From Betaproteobacteria bacterium RIFCSPLOWO2_02_FULL_68_150 (GTDB lineage Bacteria > Pseudomonadota > Gammaproteobacteria > Burkholderiales > SG8-39): DNA of 44,419 bases. The notes beneath the pieces were generated by a model. It worked only from the letters and a program-made list of their open reading frames with translations. It searched no databases and was not told where the DNA came from. The stretch is taken from positions 1 to 44,419 of the forward strand of contig MERE01000180.1 of the NCBI GenBank assembly GCA_001771975.1, in the 5' to 3' direction. Below are positions 6,956 to 17,237 of this stretch, piece by piece. A program made the translations under genes and the position numbers. The number at the start of each line of letters is the position of its first letter. Position 1 is the first letter of the stretch.

Positions 6956-9280
6956 GTGCCAGACAGCAAGACGCGAGCGGGCGCCCAGACGGGCGCGTTG
7001 CCGGAGCCGGGCGGCGCAGGCCGCGCGTCCGGTAAGGGCGGCGACCGCAGACGCCTGAAACTGCTCGAGCTGTTGCTCGACGTTTCGCGCCGCATGGCGC
7101 GTTTCGGCACGCTCGACGAAGTGCTGCACGGGTTGATCGAGATGACGGCGACGGAACTCGACGCCGAGCGCGGCTCGCTGTTCCTCAACGATGCCGCCAC
7201 CGGCGAGCTGTATTCGCGCGTCGCCAAGGGCAAGCTGCGGCGCGAGCTGCGCCTGATGAACAACACCGGCATCGCCGGGCATGTGTTCAGCACCGGTGAG
7301 CCGCTGATCGTGCACGACGCCTATGCCGACGCGCGCTTCAACCGGGCGATCGACGAGCAGACCGGGTTCAAGACGCGCAACATTCTTTGCGTGCCGGTGC
7401 GCACGGTGACGGGCGAGATCATCGGCGTGGTCGAGGCGCTCAACAAGCGCAAGGGCAAGTTCAAGCGGCGCGATCTGGACCTGCTCGAGGCGATGACCGC
7501 GCAGGGCGCGCTCGCGCTGCAGGGCGCGCAGGTGATCGAGCGCATGCAGCAGATCCGCGCCCAGGAGCGCGAATTCGTCGAAGTGGTGTCCGAGGTCACC
7601 GCTGACATCAAGCTCGGGTCGCTGCTGCAGCGCGTGATGGGCGAGGCGACGCGCATGCTGAACGCCGAGCGCTCGACCCTGTTCCTGAACGACGACAAGA
7701 CCGGCGAGCTGTGGTCCGAAGTGAGCCAGGGGCTGGAGTCGATGCAGATCCGGCTGCCGAACAGCGTCGGCATCGCCGGCGCGGTGTTCACGAGCGGAAG
7801 ATCGATCAACATCCCGTATGCCTACGCCGATCTGCGCTTCAACCCGGCGTTCGACCAGAAGACCGGCTACTTCACGCGCTCGGTGCTGTGCGTGCCGATC
7901 GTCAACAAGCAGGGCCGCACGATCGGCGTGACGCAGGTGCTGAACAAGCACGGCGGGCCGTTCAGCGAGGAGGACGAGACGCGGCTGCGCGCGTTTACGG
8001 CGCAGATCTCGATCGCGCTGGAGAACGCGAAGCTCTTCGCCGACGTGCAGAACATGAAGAACTACAGCGACTCGATGCTCGAATCGATGTCGAACGGCGT
8101 CATCACGCTGGACGACACCGGCCGCATCGCGACCTGCAATGCCGCCGGCCTGCGCATCCTGCAGCTGCGCGCGGACGACATCGTCGGCCACCCGGCGGCG
8201 GAATTCTTCGCCGGCGACAATGGCTGGGTGCTCGACAAGTTGAGGCGCGTCGTGGAGACCGGCGAGATCGACGTTTCGGTCGATGCGGCGCTCGCCGTGC
8301 GCACGGAGCGCATTTCCACCAACCTCACGCTGCTGCCGCTGCTCAGCACCGACGCCAAGCGCCTCGGCTCGATGATGCTGATCGAGGACATCAGCAACGA
8401 GAAGCGCCTCAAGTCGACCATGGCGCGCTACATGGACCCGGGCATCGCCGACCAGCTGCTGGCGAGCGGCGCCGAAGCGCTCGGCGGGCAGTCGCTGCTG
8501 GCGACGGTGCTGTTCGCCGACATCCGCAACTTCACCACCTTCAGCGAGCAGCTCGGGCCGCAGGGCACGATCGCCTTCCTGAACGAGTATTTCGAGCTGA
8601 TGGTCGAGTGCATCCAGCGCGAGGGCGGCATGCTCGACAAGTTCATCGGCGACGCCATCATGGCGGGGTTCGGCGTGCCGGTGCCGCGCGAGGACGACGT
8701 CGACCGCGGCGTGCGCGCCGCGATCGCGATGATGCGGGCGCTGCGGGCCTGGAACGAGCGCCGCGCCGCCGAGGCCAAGCCCGCGGTGGACATCGGCATC
8801 GGCCTCAATACCGACCAGGTCGTCTCCGGCAACATCGGCTCGAAGAAGCGCATGGACTTCACCATGATCGGCGACGGCGTCAACCTCGCCTCGCGCCTGG
8901 AATCGGCCTGCAAGCAGTACGGTTCGCACATCCTGGTGAGCGAGTTCACCTACGAGAAGCTGCGCGGCACCTACCGGGCGCGCAAGCTCGACCGCATCGT
9001 GGTCAAGGGCAAGACGCAGCCGGTGGCGGTCCACGAAATCCTCGAGTACCACGACGACGCCTCGTACCCGCAGTTGAGCGAGGCGCTCGGCATCTTCCGC
9101 GACGCGATGAAGAAGTACCGCCAGCGCGAGTTCGCCGCCGCCGCCGGCCTGTTCGAAAAGGTCGTCGCGATCAATCCGCGCGACCGCGCCGCGGCGCTTT
9201 ATGTCGAGCGTTGTGCGCGGCTTGGCGCGAATCCCCCGGGGGAGGATTGGGACGGGGTGTGGCGGCTCGAAGCCAAGTGA
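6956..9280 (+). CDS. Adenylate cyclase with tandem GAF and PAS domains
   Basis: 774 residues from a GTG start. Layout: GAF-A about 48-195, GAF-B about 215-360, PAS about 370-480, class III cyclase about 512-690, then a short TPR-like helical tail (about 700-745). The cyclase has metal aspartates D522 (FADIRNFT) and D566 (KFIGDAIMA), adenine-selecting K562 and D634 (MDFTMIGD), and transition-state N643/R647 (VNLASR), so ATP is the expected substrate. GAF-B carries an intact NKx4Fx3DE cyclic-nucleotide-binding signature (N330, K331, F336, D340, E341); GAF-A keeps NK, F and D but has Leu174 in place of Glu. This resembles cyanobacterial CyaB-type enzymes that bind their own product. No membrane segments, so cytosolic. 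It follows the coiled-coil gene and is 3 nt before rlmE. Confidence 0.93.
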   Translation: MPDSKTRAGAQTGALPEPGGAGRASGKGGDRRRLKLLELLLDVSRRMARFGTLDEVLHGLIEMTATELDAERGSLFLNDAATGELYSRVAKGKLRRELRLMNNTGIAGHVFSTGEPLIVHDAYADARFNRAIDEQTGFKTRNILCVPVRTVTGEIIGVVEALNKRKGKFKRRDLDLLEAMTAQGALALQGAQVIERMQQIRAQEREFVEVVSEVTADIKLGSLLQRVMGEATRMLNAERSTLFLNDDKTGELWSEVSQGLESMQIRLPNSVGIAGAVFTSGRSINIPYAYADLRFNPAFDQKTGYFTRSVLCVPIVNKQGRTIGVTQVLNKHGGPFSEEDETRLRAFTAQISIALENAKLFADVQNMKNYSDSMLESMSNGVITLDDTGRIATCNAAGLRILQLRADDIVGHPAAEFFAGDNGWVLDKLRRVVETGEIDVSVDAALAVRTERISTNLTLLPLLSTDAKRLGSMMLIEDISNEKRLKSTMARYMDPGIADQLLASGAEALGGQSLLATVLFADIRNFTTFSEQLGPQGTIAFLNEYFELMVECIQREGGMLDKFIGDAIMAGFGVPVPREDDVDRGVRAAIAMMRALRAWNERRAAEAKPAVDIGIGLNTDQVVSGNIGSKKRMDFTMIGDGVNLASRLESACKQYGSHILVSEFTYEKLRGTYRARKLDRIVVKGKTQPVAVHEILEYHDDASYPQLSEALGIFRDAMKKYRQREFAAAAGLFEKVVAINPRDRAAALYVERCARLGANPPGEDWDGVWRLEAK

Positions 9281-9283
9281 CGG

Positions 9284-9907
9284 ATGGTGCGCTCCCAATC
9301 GAGCCGGCGATGGCTGCAACGGCACGTCGCTGACCCTTTCGTGCGGCGCGCGCGCGAGGCCGGCTACCGCTCGCGCGCGGCCTTCAAGCTGCTCGAGATC
9401 GACGACCGCGAGCGCCTGCTGCGCCAGGGCGCGAAGGTGGTCGACCTGGGCGCGGCGCCCGGGGGCTGGTCGCAGGTCGCCGCCGAGCGGGTGAAGCCCG
9501 GCGGCCGCGTGATCGCGGTTGATCTGCTCGAAATCGCCCCCATCTCCGGAGTGACCGTGTTGCGCGGGGATTTCTGCGCTGCGGCGGTAGAGGAAGCGAT
9601 CGTCGCCGCTCTGGGCGGTGGCAAGGCGGATGTGGTGCTCTCGGACCTGTCGCCGAACCTGTCCGGGATCGCCTCGGCCGACCAGGCGCGCGCCGCCGTG
9701 TTGCTGCGCGGCGCGATCGCGTTTTGCCGGCGGCAGCTCAAACCCGGCGGCGCATTTCTGGCGAAGGTGTTCCAGGGCGAGGAGTTCGCCAGCGTGCTGA
9801 CGGCGCTGAAGGCGGTGTTCCGGGAGGTGCGCACGCGCAAGCCCGCAGCATCGCGCGGCGAATCGAGGGAAACCTATTTGCTCGCCCGCGGTCTGATAGA
9901 GCCTTGA
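9284..9907 (+). CDS. rlmE: 23S rRNA (uridine-2552 2'-O) methyltransferase RlmE
   Basis: 207 residues, the usual size of RlmE (FtsJ/RrmJ), which methylates U2552 of 23S rRNA in the assembling 50S subunit using SAM. The SAM-binding loop reads VVDLGAAPGGWSQ (52-64). The catalytic tetrad is complete: K35 (RAAFKLLEID), D121 (LSDLSPN), K161 (FLAKVFQG) and E196 (SRETYLL), with the same relative spacing as E. coli K38/D124/K164/E199. The ATG lies 3 nt after the cyclase stop. ftsH follows 74 nt downstream, the classical rlmE-ftsH pairing. Confidence 0.96.
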   Translation: MVRSQSSRRWLQRHVADPFVRRAREAGYRSRAAFKLLEIDDRERLLRQGAKVVDLGAAPGGWSQVAAERVKPGGRVIAVDLLEIAPISGVTVLRGDFCAAAVEEAIVAALGGGKADVVLSDLSPNLSGIASADQARAAVLLRGAIAFCRRQLKPGGAFLAKVFQGEEFASVLTALKAVFREVRTRKPAASRGESRETYLLARGLIEP

Positions 9908-9968
9908 AGGGAAAGCCTTTTTTCTCTGCGAAAACGGCGTAAGATGATGCGTCCGCGAGTTTCTGAAG

Positions 9969-9974
9969 AAGGAG
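9969..9974 (+). promoter_or_regulatory. Ribosome binding site that fixes the TTG start of ftsH
   Basis: AAGGAG ends 7 nt before the TTG at 9982 but 16 nt before the next ATG at 9991. The spacing favours the TTG start, giving MNNMLKN. Confidence 0.7.
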
Positions 9975-9981
9975 CAAGTGC

Positions 9982-11868
<1,887 letters not shown>

Positions 11869-11941
11869 ATCCGGTATTTCCCAGGCCGGCGGGCAGCTGA
11901 GCTGTGGACGCTTCGAGCTGCCGCTCGAGCGCCCGCTCGTC

Positions 11942-12715
11942 ATGGGCGTGCTCAACGTCACGCCCGATTCGTTCTCCGACGGCGGCCGCTATTTCGGCGG
12001 CGCGCGAGCCGTTGCGCGGGCCTTTGCCATGGTCGAGGAAGGTGCGGACCTGATCGACATCGGCGGCGAGTCGACGCGGCCCGGGTCGGCGCCGGTGGCG
12101 GAGGCGGAGGAGCTGCGGCGCGTCCTGCCGGTGCTCGAAGCGCTGCACGCGGTGCCGATTCCGCTCTCGGTGGACACGCGGCGCCCAGGCGTCATGCGCG
12201 CGGCGCTCGCGGCGGGCGCCTCGATGGTGAACGACGTCGAGGCGCTCGGCGCGCCCGGTGCGCTCGAGGCGGTTGCGTCCAGCGCTTGCGCGGTATGTCT
12301 GATGCACATGCAGGGGCGGCCCGCCACCATGCAGCAGGCGCCGCATTACGCCGACGTCGTGGGCGAAGTGAAGGAATTCCTCGGCCGGCGTCTCGACGCC
12401 TGCGAAGCGGCGGGAATCGCGCGCGCTCGCCTGGTGATCGATCCGGGGTTCGGTTTCGGCAAGGCCCTGGCGCACAATGTCGTCCTGCTGCAGCGCCTCG
12501 GCGAGCTGGCTGCGCTCGGCGTACCGGTGCTCGCGGGGCTGTCGCGCAAGTCGATGCTCGGCGCGATCCTCGGACGGCCCGCGGCCGATCGAACCGCGGC
12601 GAGCCTCGCCGCCGCTTTGCTCGCCGCGCAGCAAGGAGCGAAAATACTGCGCGTCCACGACATCCGGGAGACCCGCGACGCGCTCGCCGTCTGGCAGGCG
12701 CTCGCCACGCCATGA
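11942..12715 (+). CDS. folP: Dihydropteroate synthase
   Basis: Folate pathway enzyme joining p-aminobenzoate to 6-hydroxymethyl-dihydropterin pyrophosphate. Motifs in order: GVLNVTPDSFSDGG, GGESTRPGS, DTRRPGVMRAA, MHMQGRPATMQ, DPGFGFGKA and AGLSRKSMLG. The ATG at 11942 gives 257 residues, but the same frame is open upstream and reads QLSCGRFELPLERPLV directly before it, which is the first strand expected in this family. No ATG, GTG or TTG exists in that upstream stretch back to the ftsH stop; only CTG at 11897 or ATT at 11876 could serve. Either a rare start is used or a start codon was lost. It follows ftsH and overlaps glmM by 4 nt (ATGA). Confidence 0.92.
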   Translation: MGVLNVTPDSFSDGGRYFGGARAVARAFAMVEEGADLIDIGGESTRPGSAPVAEAEELRRVLPVLEALHAVPIPLSVDTRRPGVMRAALAAGASMVNDVEALGAPGALEAVASSACAVCLMHMQGRPATMQQAPHYADVVGEVKEFLGRRLDACEAAGIARARLVIDPGFGFGKALAHNVVLLQRLGELAALGVPVLAGLSRKSMLGAILGRPAADRTAASLAAALLAAQQGAKILRVHDIRETRDALAVWQALATP

Positions 12716-13950
12716 GCAGATCGTATTTCGGCACCGACGGCATCCGCGGCACCGTAGGCGCAGCCCCGATGACACCGGAGGTGGTGCTGCGCCTCGGTTA
12801 CGCTGCCGGCAAGGTGCTCGCCGGCCGCGACGGCCAGCATCCGGCGGTCCTCATCGGCAAGGACACGCGCATCTCCGGCTACATGATCGAGGCGGGGATC
12901 GTGATCAGCGCGTCGCACAACCCCTACCCGGACAACGGCATCAAGTTCTTCTCCGGCGACGGCTACAAGCTGCCCGACGCGGTGGAGGCGGAAATCGAGC
13001 GCGCGCTCGACGCGCCGATGGGCTGCAACGAAGCGGCCAGCCTCGGGCGGGCGCGGCGCATCGACGATGCGCAGGGCCGCTACGTCGAATTCTGCAAGTC
13101 GACCTTTCCGGGCGAGCTCGACCTGAAGGGGATGCGCATCGTGGTCGACTGCGCCCAGGGCGCCGCCTATGACGTGGCGCCGCACGTGTTCCATGAACTC
13201 GGCGCCGATGTCGTGCCGATCGGGGTGGCGCCCGACGGCGTCAACATCAACCAGGCCTTCGGCGCCACCTCGCCGCAGACGCTGCTCGACGAAGTGAAGC
13301 GGCAGCACGCCGACCTGGGGCTCGCGCTCGACGGCGACGGCGACCGCCTCGTGATCGCCGATCGCGAGGGCAGGCTCTACGACGGCGATCAGCTGCTCTA
13401 CGCGATCGTGAAGCACCGGGCGGCAGCCAACCGCATCGCCGGCGTCGCCGGCACGCTGATGACCAATCTCGGCTTCGAGCAGGCGCTTGCCCGCATGCAG
13501 CTGCCGTTCGCACGCGCGCGGGTGGGCGATCGCTACGTGCTCGAGCTGCTGCGGGAGAAGGGCTGGCAGCTGGGCGGAGAGAACTCGGGCCATATCATCT
13601 GCCTGGACAAGCATACGACCGGAGACGGCATCATCTCCGCGCTGCAGGTGCTCACCGCGATGCGCGAGCGCGGCCGCACGCTCGCCGAACTGACCGCGGA
13701 TCTGGTGATGCTCCCGCAGGTGCTGCTCAACGTCGAGGTGCCGCGCGGCTTCGACTGGAAGCAGCATGCGGCGATCGCCGCGGCGCAGTCCCGGGCCGAG
13801 CGTTCGCTCGAGGGCCGCGGCCGGGTCCTGCTGCGGCCCTCGGGCACCGAGCCCGTGCTGCGCGTGATGGTCGAGGGCGAGCCCCGCGAGGCGATCGACG
13901 CGGCCGCCCGGGAGATCGCCGCAGCGGTGCGTCAGGCAACGGGGACTTGA
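12712..13950 (+). CDS. glmM: Phosphoglucosamine mutase, with a ~35-residue internal deletion
   Basis: GlmM interconverts glucosamine-6-P and glucosamine-1-P for UDP-GlcNAc and is normally essential. The start ATG at 12712 overlaps the folP stop. Seen: SYFGTDGIRGTVG, the active-site serine loop ISASHNP, metal loop DGDGDR, ENSGHI, and phosphate-binding RPSGTEP. The frame encodes 412 residues, whereas the family has about 445. The gap is precise: GKDTRISGYMIE runs straight into AGIVISASHNP. In homologues about 35 residues lie between these, including the GPMPTPA segment of domain 1. The reading frame is kept. Either this copy is impaired or the assembly dropped about 105 nt. The stop lies inside the FNR-type box of frdA. 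Confidence 0.93.
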   Translation: MSRSYFGTDGIRGTVGAAPMTPEVVLRLGYAAGKVLAGRDGQHPAVLIGKDTRISGYMIEAGIVISASHNPYPDNGIKFFSGDGYKLPDAVEAEIERALDAPMGCNEAASLGRARRIDDAQGRYVEFCKSTFPGELDLKGMRIVVDCAQGAAYDVAPHVFHELGADVVPIGVAPDGVNINQAFGATSPQTLLDEVKRQHADLGLALDGDGDRLVIADREGRLYDGDQLLYAIVKHRAAANRIAGVAGTLMTNLGFEQALARMQLPFARARVGDRYVLELLREKGWQLGGENSGHIICLDKHTTGDGIISALQVLTAMRERGRTLAELTADLVMLPQVLLNVEVPRGFDWKQHAAIAAAQSRAERSLEGRGRVLLRPSGTEPVLRVMVEGEPREAIDAAAREIAAAVRQATGT

Positions 13951-13960
13951 TCGAAATCAA
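13947..13960 (+). promoter_or_regulatory. FNR/ANR-type binding site in front of frdABCD
   Basis: TTGATCGAAATCAA is an exact match to the FNR consensus TTGAT-N4-ATCAA. It overlaps the glmM stop codon and is centred 43 nt before the frdA ATG. A class II position (-41.5) would put the transcript start near 13995, with weak -10 CAACAT at 13982-13987, giving an almost leaderless message. TATCTT (13973-13978) is an alternative -10 at a less usual distance. Confidence 0.75.
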
Positions 13961-13996
13961 ATTGGCCGTGGCTATCTTGCCCAACATGTCGCCACG

Positions 13997-15760
13997 ATGG
14001 AATCAGTCCAGTCCGACGTAGCCATAGTCGGCGCGGGGGGCGCGGGTTTGCGCGCCGCGATCGCGCTGGCGCAGTCCGATCCGAAACTCCGGATCGCCTT
14101 GATCTCGAAGGTCTATCCGATGCGCAGCCACACCTGCGCGGCCGAAGGCGGTGCCGCGGGGGTGATCAAGCCCGACGACAGCCTCGAGCATCATTTCAAC
14201 GACACCGTGGGCGGCGGCGACTGGCTGTGCGACCAGGACGCGGTCGACTATCTGGTGCAGGAGGCGCCCAAGGAGCTGATCCAGCTCGAGCACTGGGGCT
14301 GCCCCTGGAGCCGCGAGCCGGACGGCTCGGTGGCGGTGCGGCCCTTTGGCGGCATGAAGAAGCAGCGTACCTGGTTCGCCGCCGACAAGTCGGGCTTCCA
14401 CATCCTGCACACGCTGTTCCAGACCTCGCTGCAGTTCGCCTCGATCGAGCGCTTCGACGAGTATTACGTCACCGAGCTGCTGGTGCACGAGGGGCGCTGC
14501 GCCGGTGTGGTCGCGATCGAGATGCGCAGCGGCCAGATGCGGCGCTTCGATGCCCGCGCGCTGATCATCGCCGGCGGCGGCGCCGGCCGCATGTTCCCGT
14601 TCACCACCAACGGCGCCATCAAGACCGGCGACGGCATGGCGCTCGCCTACCGCGCCGGTGTCGCGCTGAAGGACATGGAGTTCGTGCAGTACCACCCCAC
14701 CGGGCTGCCGAGCACCGGCACGCTGCTGACCGAGGCCTGCCGCGGCGAAGGCGGCGTGCTGCTGAACAAGAACGGACGCCGCTTCCTGCAGGATTACGGC
14801 ATGGGTCCGGAGACGCCGCTCGGCAAGCCGGTCTTCAAGACGATGGAACTCGGCCCGCGCGACCGCGTCAGCCAGGCGTTCTGGCAGGAGCAGAAAAAAG
14901 GCAACATGATGCCGACGCAATGGGGCGACGCCATGCTGCTCGACATGCGCCATCTCGGCGAGAAGACGATCAACGAGCGGCTGCCGCTGGTGCGCGACAT
15001 GTCGATCAGCTACATGGGCGTCGACCCGGTCACCGACCCGGTGCCGGTGCGGCCGGTGGTGCATTACATGATGGGCGGCATCGACACCGACACGCGCGCA
15101 GCAACGCGCCTGCCGGGGCTGTTCGCCGCCGGCGAATGCGCCTGTGTCAGCATCAACGGCGCCAACCGTCTGGGCTCGAACTCGCTCACCGAGCTGCTGG
15201 TATTCGGGCGGCGCGCGGCGCTGAGCGCGCTGGAGTACGTCAAAGCGGGCGCGGCGCCGGTGAACGAGGGCGCGCGCGCGGCGCTGGCCACTGCGGCGCA
15301 GGGGCGCCTGCGTGAGCTGATGCAAAGGAGCGGCAGCGGCGAAACCGTTGCGGGCTTGCGCAAGGAGATGATGCAGACGATGGAGCAGAACGCGGGCATT
15401 TACCGCACCAGCGAAGGCCTCACCGAGGCCTGCGCCAAGCTCTCCGAGCTGCGCCGGCGCTATGCACGCATCGAGCTGCACGACAAGACCAACGTTTACA
15501 ACACCGACCTGCTGCAGGCGCTCGAGCTGGGCTCGATGCTCGATTGCGCCGAGGCGGTGACGCAGAGCGCGCTGGCGCGCCAGGAGTCGCGCGGCGCGCA
15601 CCAGCGACTCGATTTCACCGCGCGCGACGACGTCAAGTTCCTGCGCCATTCGCTGGCGCTCTACGCGCAGAACGAGCCGCCCCGCATCGACTATCGCGAC
15701 GTCGTCATCACCCGGTCGCAGCCGGGCGTGCGCGACTACTCGGGCGGGGGAGGCAAGTGA
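13997..15760 (+). CDS. frdA: Fumarate reductase flavoprotein subunit FrdA
   Basis: 587 residues. Reduces fumarate to succinate with electrons from quinol, as the cytoplasmic subunit of quinol:fumarate reductase. Seen: FAD dinucleotide fold VAIVGAGGAGLRAA (8-21), the histidine for covalent FAD (H45 in MRSHTCAAEGG), substrate residues in ACRGEGG, HYMMGG and GANRLGSNS, and LARQESRGAH near the C terminus. The segments GCPWSREPDGSV and FGGMKKQRTWFAADKSGFH match E. coli FrdA far better than SdhA, and the two small membrane subunits confirm the FrdABCD type. First gene of a tightly packed operon preceded by an FNR-type site, so induction by lack of oxygen is expected. Its stop overlaps frdB by 1 nt. 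Confidence 0.95.
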   Translation: MESVQSDVAIVGAGGAGLRAAIALAQSDPKLRIALISKVYPMRSHTCAAEGGAAGVIKPDDSLEHHFNDTVGGGDWLCDQDAVDYLVQEAPKELIQLEHWGCPWSREPDGSVAVRPFGGMKKQRTWFAADKSGFHILHTLFQTSLQFASIERFDEYYVTELLVHEGRCAGVVAIEMRSGQMRRFDARALIIAGGGAGRMFPFTTNGAIKTGDGMALAYRAGVALKDMEFVQYHPTGLPSTGTLLTEACRGEGGVLLNKNGRRFLQDYGMGPETPLGKPVFKTMELGPRDRVSQAFWQEQKKGNMMPTQWGDAMLLDMRHLGEKTINERLPLVRDMSISYMGVDPVTDPVPVRPVVHYMMGGIDTDTRAATRLPGLFAAGECACVSINGANRLGSNSLTELLVFGRRAALSALEYVKAGAAPVNEGARAALATAAQGRLRELMQRSGSGETVAGLRKEMMQTMEQNAGIYRTSEGLTEACAKLSELRRRYARIELHDKTNVYNTDLLQALELGSMLDCAEAVTQSALARQESRGAHQRLDFTARDDVKFLRHSLALYAQNEPPRIDYRDVVITRSQPGVRDYSGGGGK

Positions 15761-16503
15761 TGGGCGAGCGCCAAGTCGAGCTGGAGGTCCTGCGCTACAA
15801 CCCGGAGACCGACCGCGAGCCGCATTTTCAGCGCTATTCGGTCGCCTGCCGGGAAGAGTGGGTGGTGCTGGACGCCCTCAACCACGTCAAGGAGACGCTC
15901 GACCCGACGCTCAGCTACCGCTGGTCGTGCCACATGGCGGTGTGCGGCAGCTGCGGCATGATGGTCAACGGCGAGCCGAAGCTCGCCTGCAAGACCTTCC
16001 TGCGCAACTACCACGGCGTCATCCGCGTCGAGCCATTGCGCCATTTCCCGATCGAGCGGGACCTCGTGACCGTGATCGACGATTTCGTCGCCAAGCTGAC
16101 GCGCGTCAAGCCGTACCTGATTCCCAAGGAACCGAAGTCGGTCGAGGCGGGCGAGTACCGCCAGACGCCGGCGCAGTTGAAGCGCTACAAGCAGTTCACC
16201 CTGTGCATCAACTGCATGCTGTGCTACGCCGCCTGCCCCGAATACGGACTGATCCCGGACTACCTTGGCCCGGCGGCGCTCTCGCTCGCACACCGCTACA
16301 ACCAGGATTCGCGCGACGGCGGCCGCGGGGAGCGGCAGGAGGAGCTCGCGTCGAAGGAGGGCGTGTGGGAGTGCTCGTTCGTCGGCGCGTGCTCGGAAGT
16401 CTGTCCCGAGCACGTCGATCCGGCGGCCGCGATCCAGCAGGTGAAGATCAGGAGCACGCTGGACTGGTACCAGGAGCACTTGATGCCATGGCTGAAGAAA
16501 TGA
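15760..16503 (+). CDS. frdB: Fumarate reductase iron-sulfur subunit FrdB
   Basis: 247 residues (E. coli FrdB has 244). It carries electrons from the membrane quinol to FrdA through three clusters. The [2Fe-2S] ligands lie in CHMAVCGSCGMMVNGE plus a later Cys in LACKTF. The [4Fe-4S] ligands are in CINCMLCYAACPEYG, and the [3Fe-4S]/[4Fe-4S] second group is in CSFVGACSEVCPEHVDP. The start ATG at 15760 overlaps the frdA stop (TGATG); a longer upstream frame is out-of-frame shadow of frdA. The stop overlaps the frdC start by 4 nt. Confidence 0.95.
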   Translation: MGERQVELEVLRYNPETDREPHFQRYSVACREEWVVLDALNHVKETLDPTLSYRWSCHMAVCGSCGMMVNGEPKLACKTFLRNYHGVIRVEPLRHFPIERDLVTVIDDFVAKLTRVKPYLIPKEPKSVEAGEYRQTPAQLKRYKQFTLCINCMLCYAACPEYGLIPDYLGPAALSLAHRYNQDSRDGGRGERQEELASKEGVWECSFVGACSEVCPEHVDPAAAIQQVKIRSTLDWYQEHLMPWLKK

Positions 16504-16889
16504 ACGGCAAGCCGTACGTACGCCCGATCACCTCGGAGTGGATCTTCCGGCACCCGCGCTACCTGCGCTACATGACGCGCGAATTTTCATGCCTCTTCAT
16601 CGGCGGCTACACGCTGCTGCTGATAGCGGGCCTGAAGAGTCTTTCGGAAGGCCGCGCAGCCTACGACGCATTCCTCGAGGCTCTCAAGAGCCCGGCGAGC
16701 ATCGTGTTCCAGGTCGTTGCGCTCGCGTTCGCCGCTTATCACAGCGTGACCTGGTTCGCGCTCACGCCGAAGGCGCTGCCGCTGCAGCTGGGCGAGGAGT
16801 TCGTGTCCGATGGCGCGATTTCCGGGGCGCACTACGTGGTCTGGGCCGTGTTGTCGCTGGGCATCTGGGTCCTTGCCGGAGCGTTCTGA
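16500..16889 (+). CDS. frdC: Fumarate reductase membrane anchor subunit FrdC
   Basis: 129 residues with three hydrophobic segments (about 30-47, 66-86, 107-127). KPYVRPITSEW and YMTREF match the start of E. coli FrdC, and E28 corresponds to its conserved quinone-site glutamate. With FrdD it anchors FrdAB and binds quinol; E. coli-type anchors carry no heme, and the His seen in AAYHSVTWF does not by itself change this. ATGA overlap with frdB. Confidence 0.9.
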   Translation: MNGKPYVRPITSEWIFRHPRYLRYMTREFSCLFIGGYTLLLIAGLKSLSEGRAAYDAFLEALKSPASIVFQVVALAFAAYHSVTWFALTPKALPLQLGEEFVSDGAISGAHYVVWAVLSLGIWVLAGAF

Positions 16890-16891
16890 CC

Positions 16892-17233
16892 ATGGCGAAA
16901 TCGAACAAGCCAATCGTTTGGGGTCCCTTCGCCGCGGGCGGGACGGTGACCGCTTTCGTGACTCCGGCGCTCATCGTGCTGACGCTGCTGGTGGCGCTCG
17001 GGGCGACCCCCGAGCTGCTGCAATACGACGCCCTGCTGGCGTTCATGCGGCATGGACTGGTCGAGGTGGTGGCCGCAGGCGTGGTCTTCGTTTCGCTCTG
17101 GAGCGCCGCGCACCGCCTGCGCATCACGTGCTACGACCTGGGCGTGAGGGCCGACACGCTGGTGGCGACAGTGGTGTACGCCGTGGCGCTCGCCGGCACC
17201 GCCGCTGCGATCGTGTACCTGTCGAGGCTTTAG
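16892..17233 (+). CDS. frdD: Fumarate reductase membrane anchor subunit FrdD
   Basis: 113 residues (E. coli 119) with three membrane segments, about 20-38, 55-72 and 90-110. SNKPIVWGPFAAGGTVTAFV and MRHGLVEVVAAGVVF followed by SAAHRLRITCYDLG match the FrdD pattern of a short cytoplasmic start, first helix and an HR motif before the third helix. It begins 2 nt after frdC ends and closes the operon; a separate promoter for the next gene lies immediately after its stop. Confidence 0.88.
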   Translation: MAKSNKPIVWGPFAAGGTVTAFVTPALIVLTLLVALGATPELLQYDALLAFMRHGLVEVVAAGVVFVSLWSAAHRLRITCYDLGVRADTLVATVVYAVALAGTAAAIVYLSRL

Positions 17234-17237
17234 GGTG

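Noticed and set aside
6917..9325. Minus-strand open frame of about 800 codons opposite the GAF-cyclase
   Set aside because: Antisense shadow with no recognisable motif; the plus-strand protein has full catalytic and ligand-binding residues.
9904..9945. Heat-shock (sigma-32) promoter in front of ftsH
   Set aside because: CTTGAAG is present, but no CCCCAT-like -10 lies at the right distance; TAAGAT is 30 nt away, too far to pair with it.
13997..17233. Succinate dehydrogenase (sdh) instead of fumarate reductase
   Set aside because: GCPWSR and other FrdA-specific segments plus FrdC- and FrdD-like anchors with the matching conserved Glu favour the FrdABCD type.
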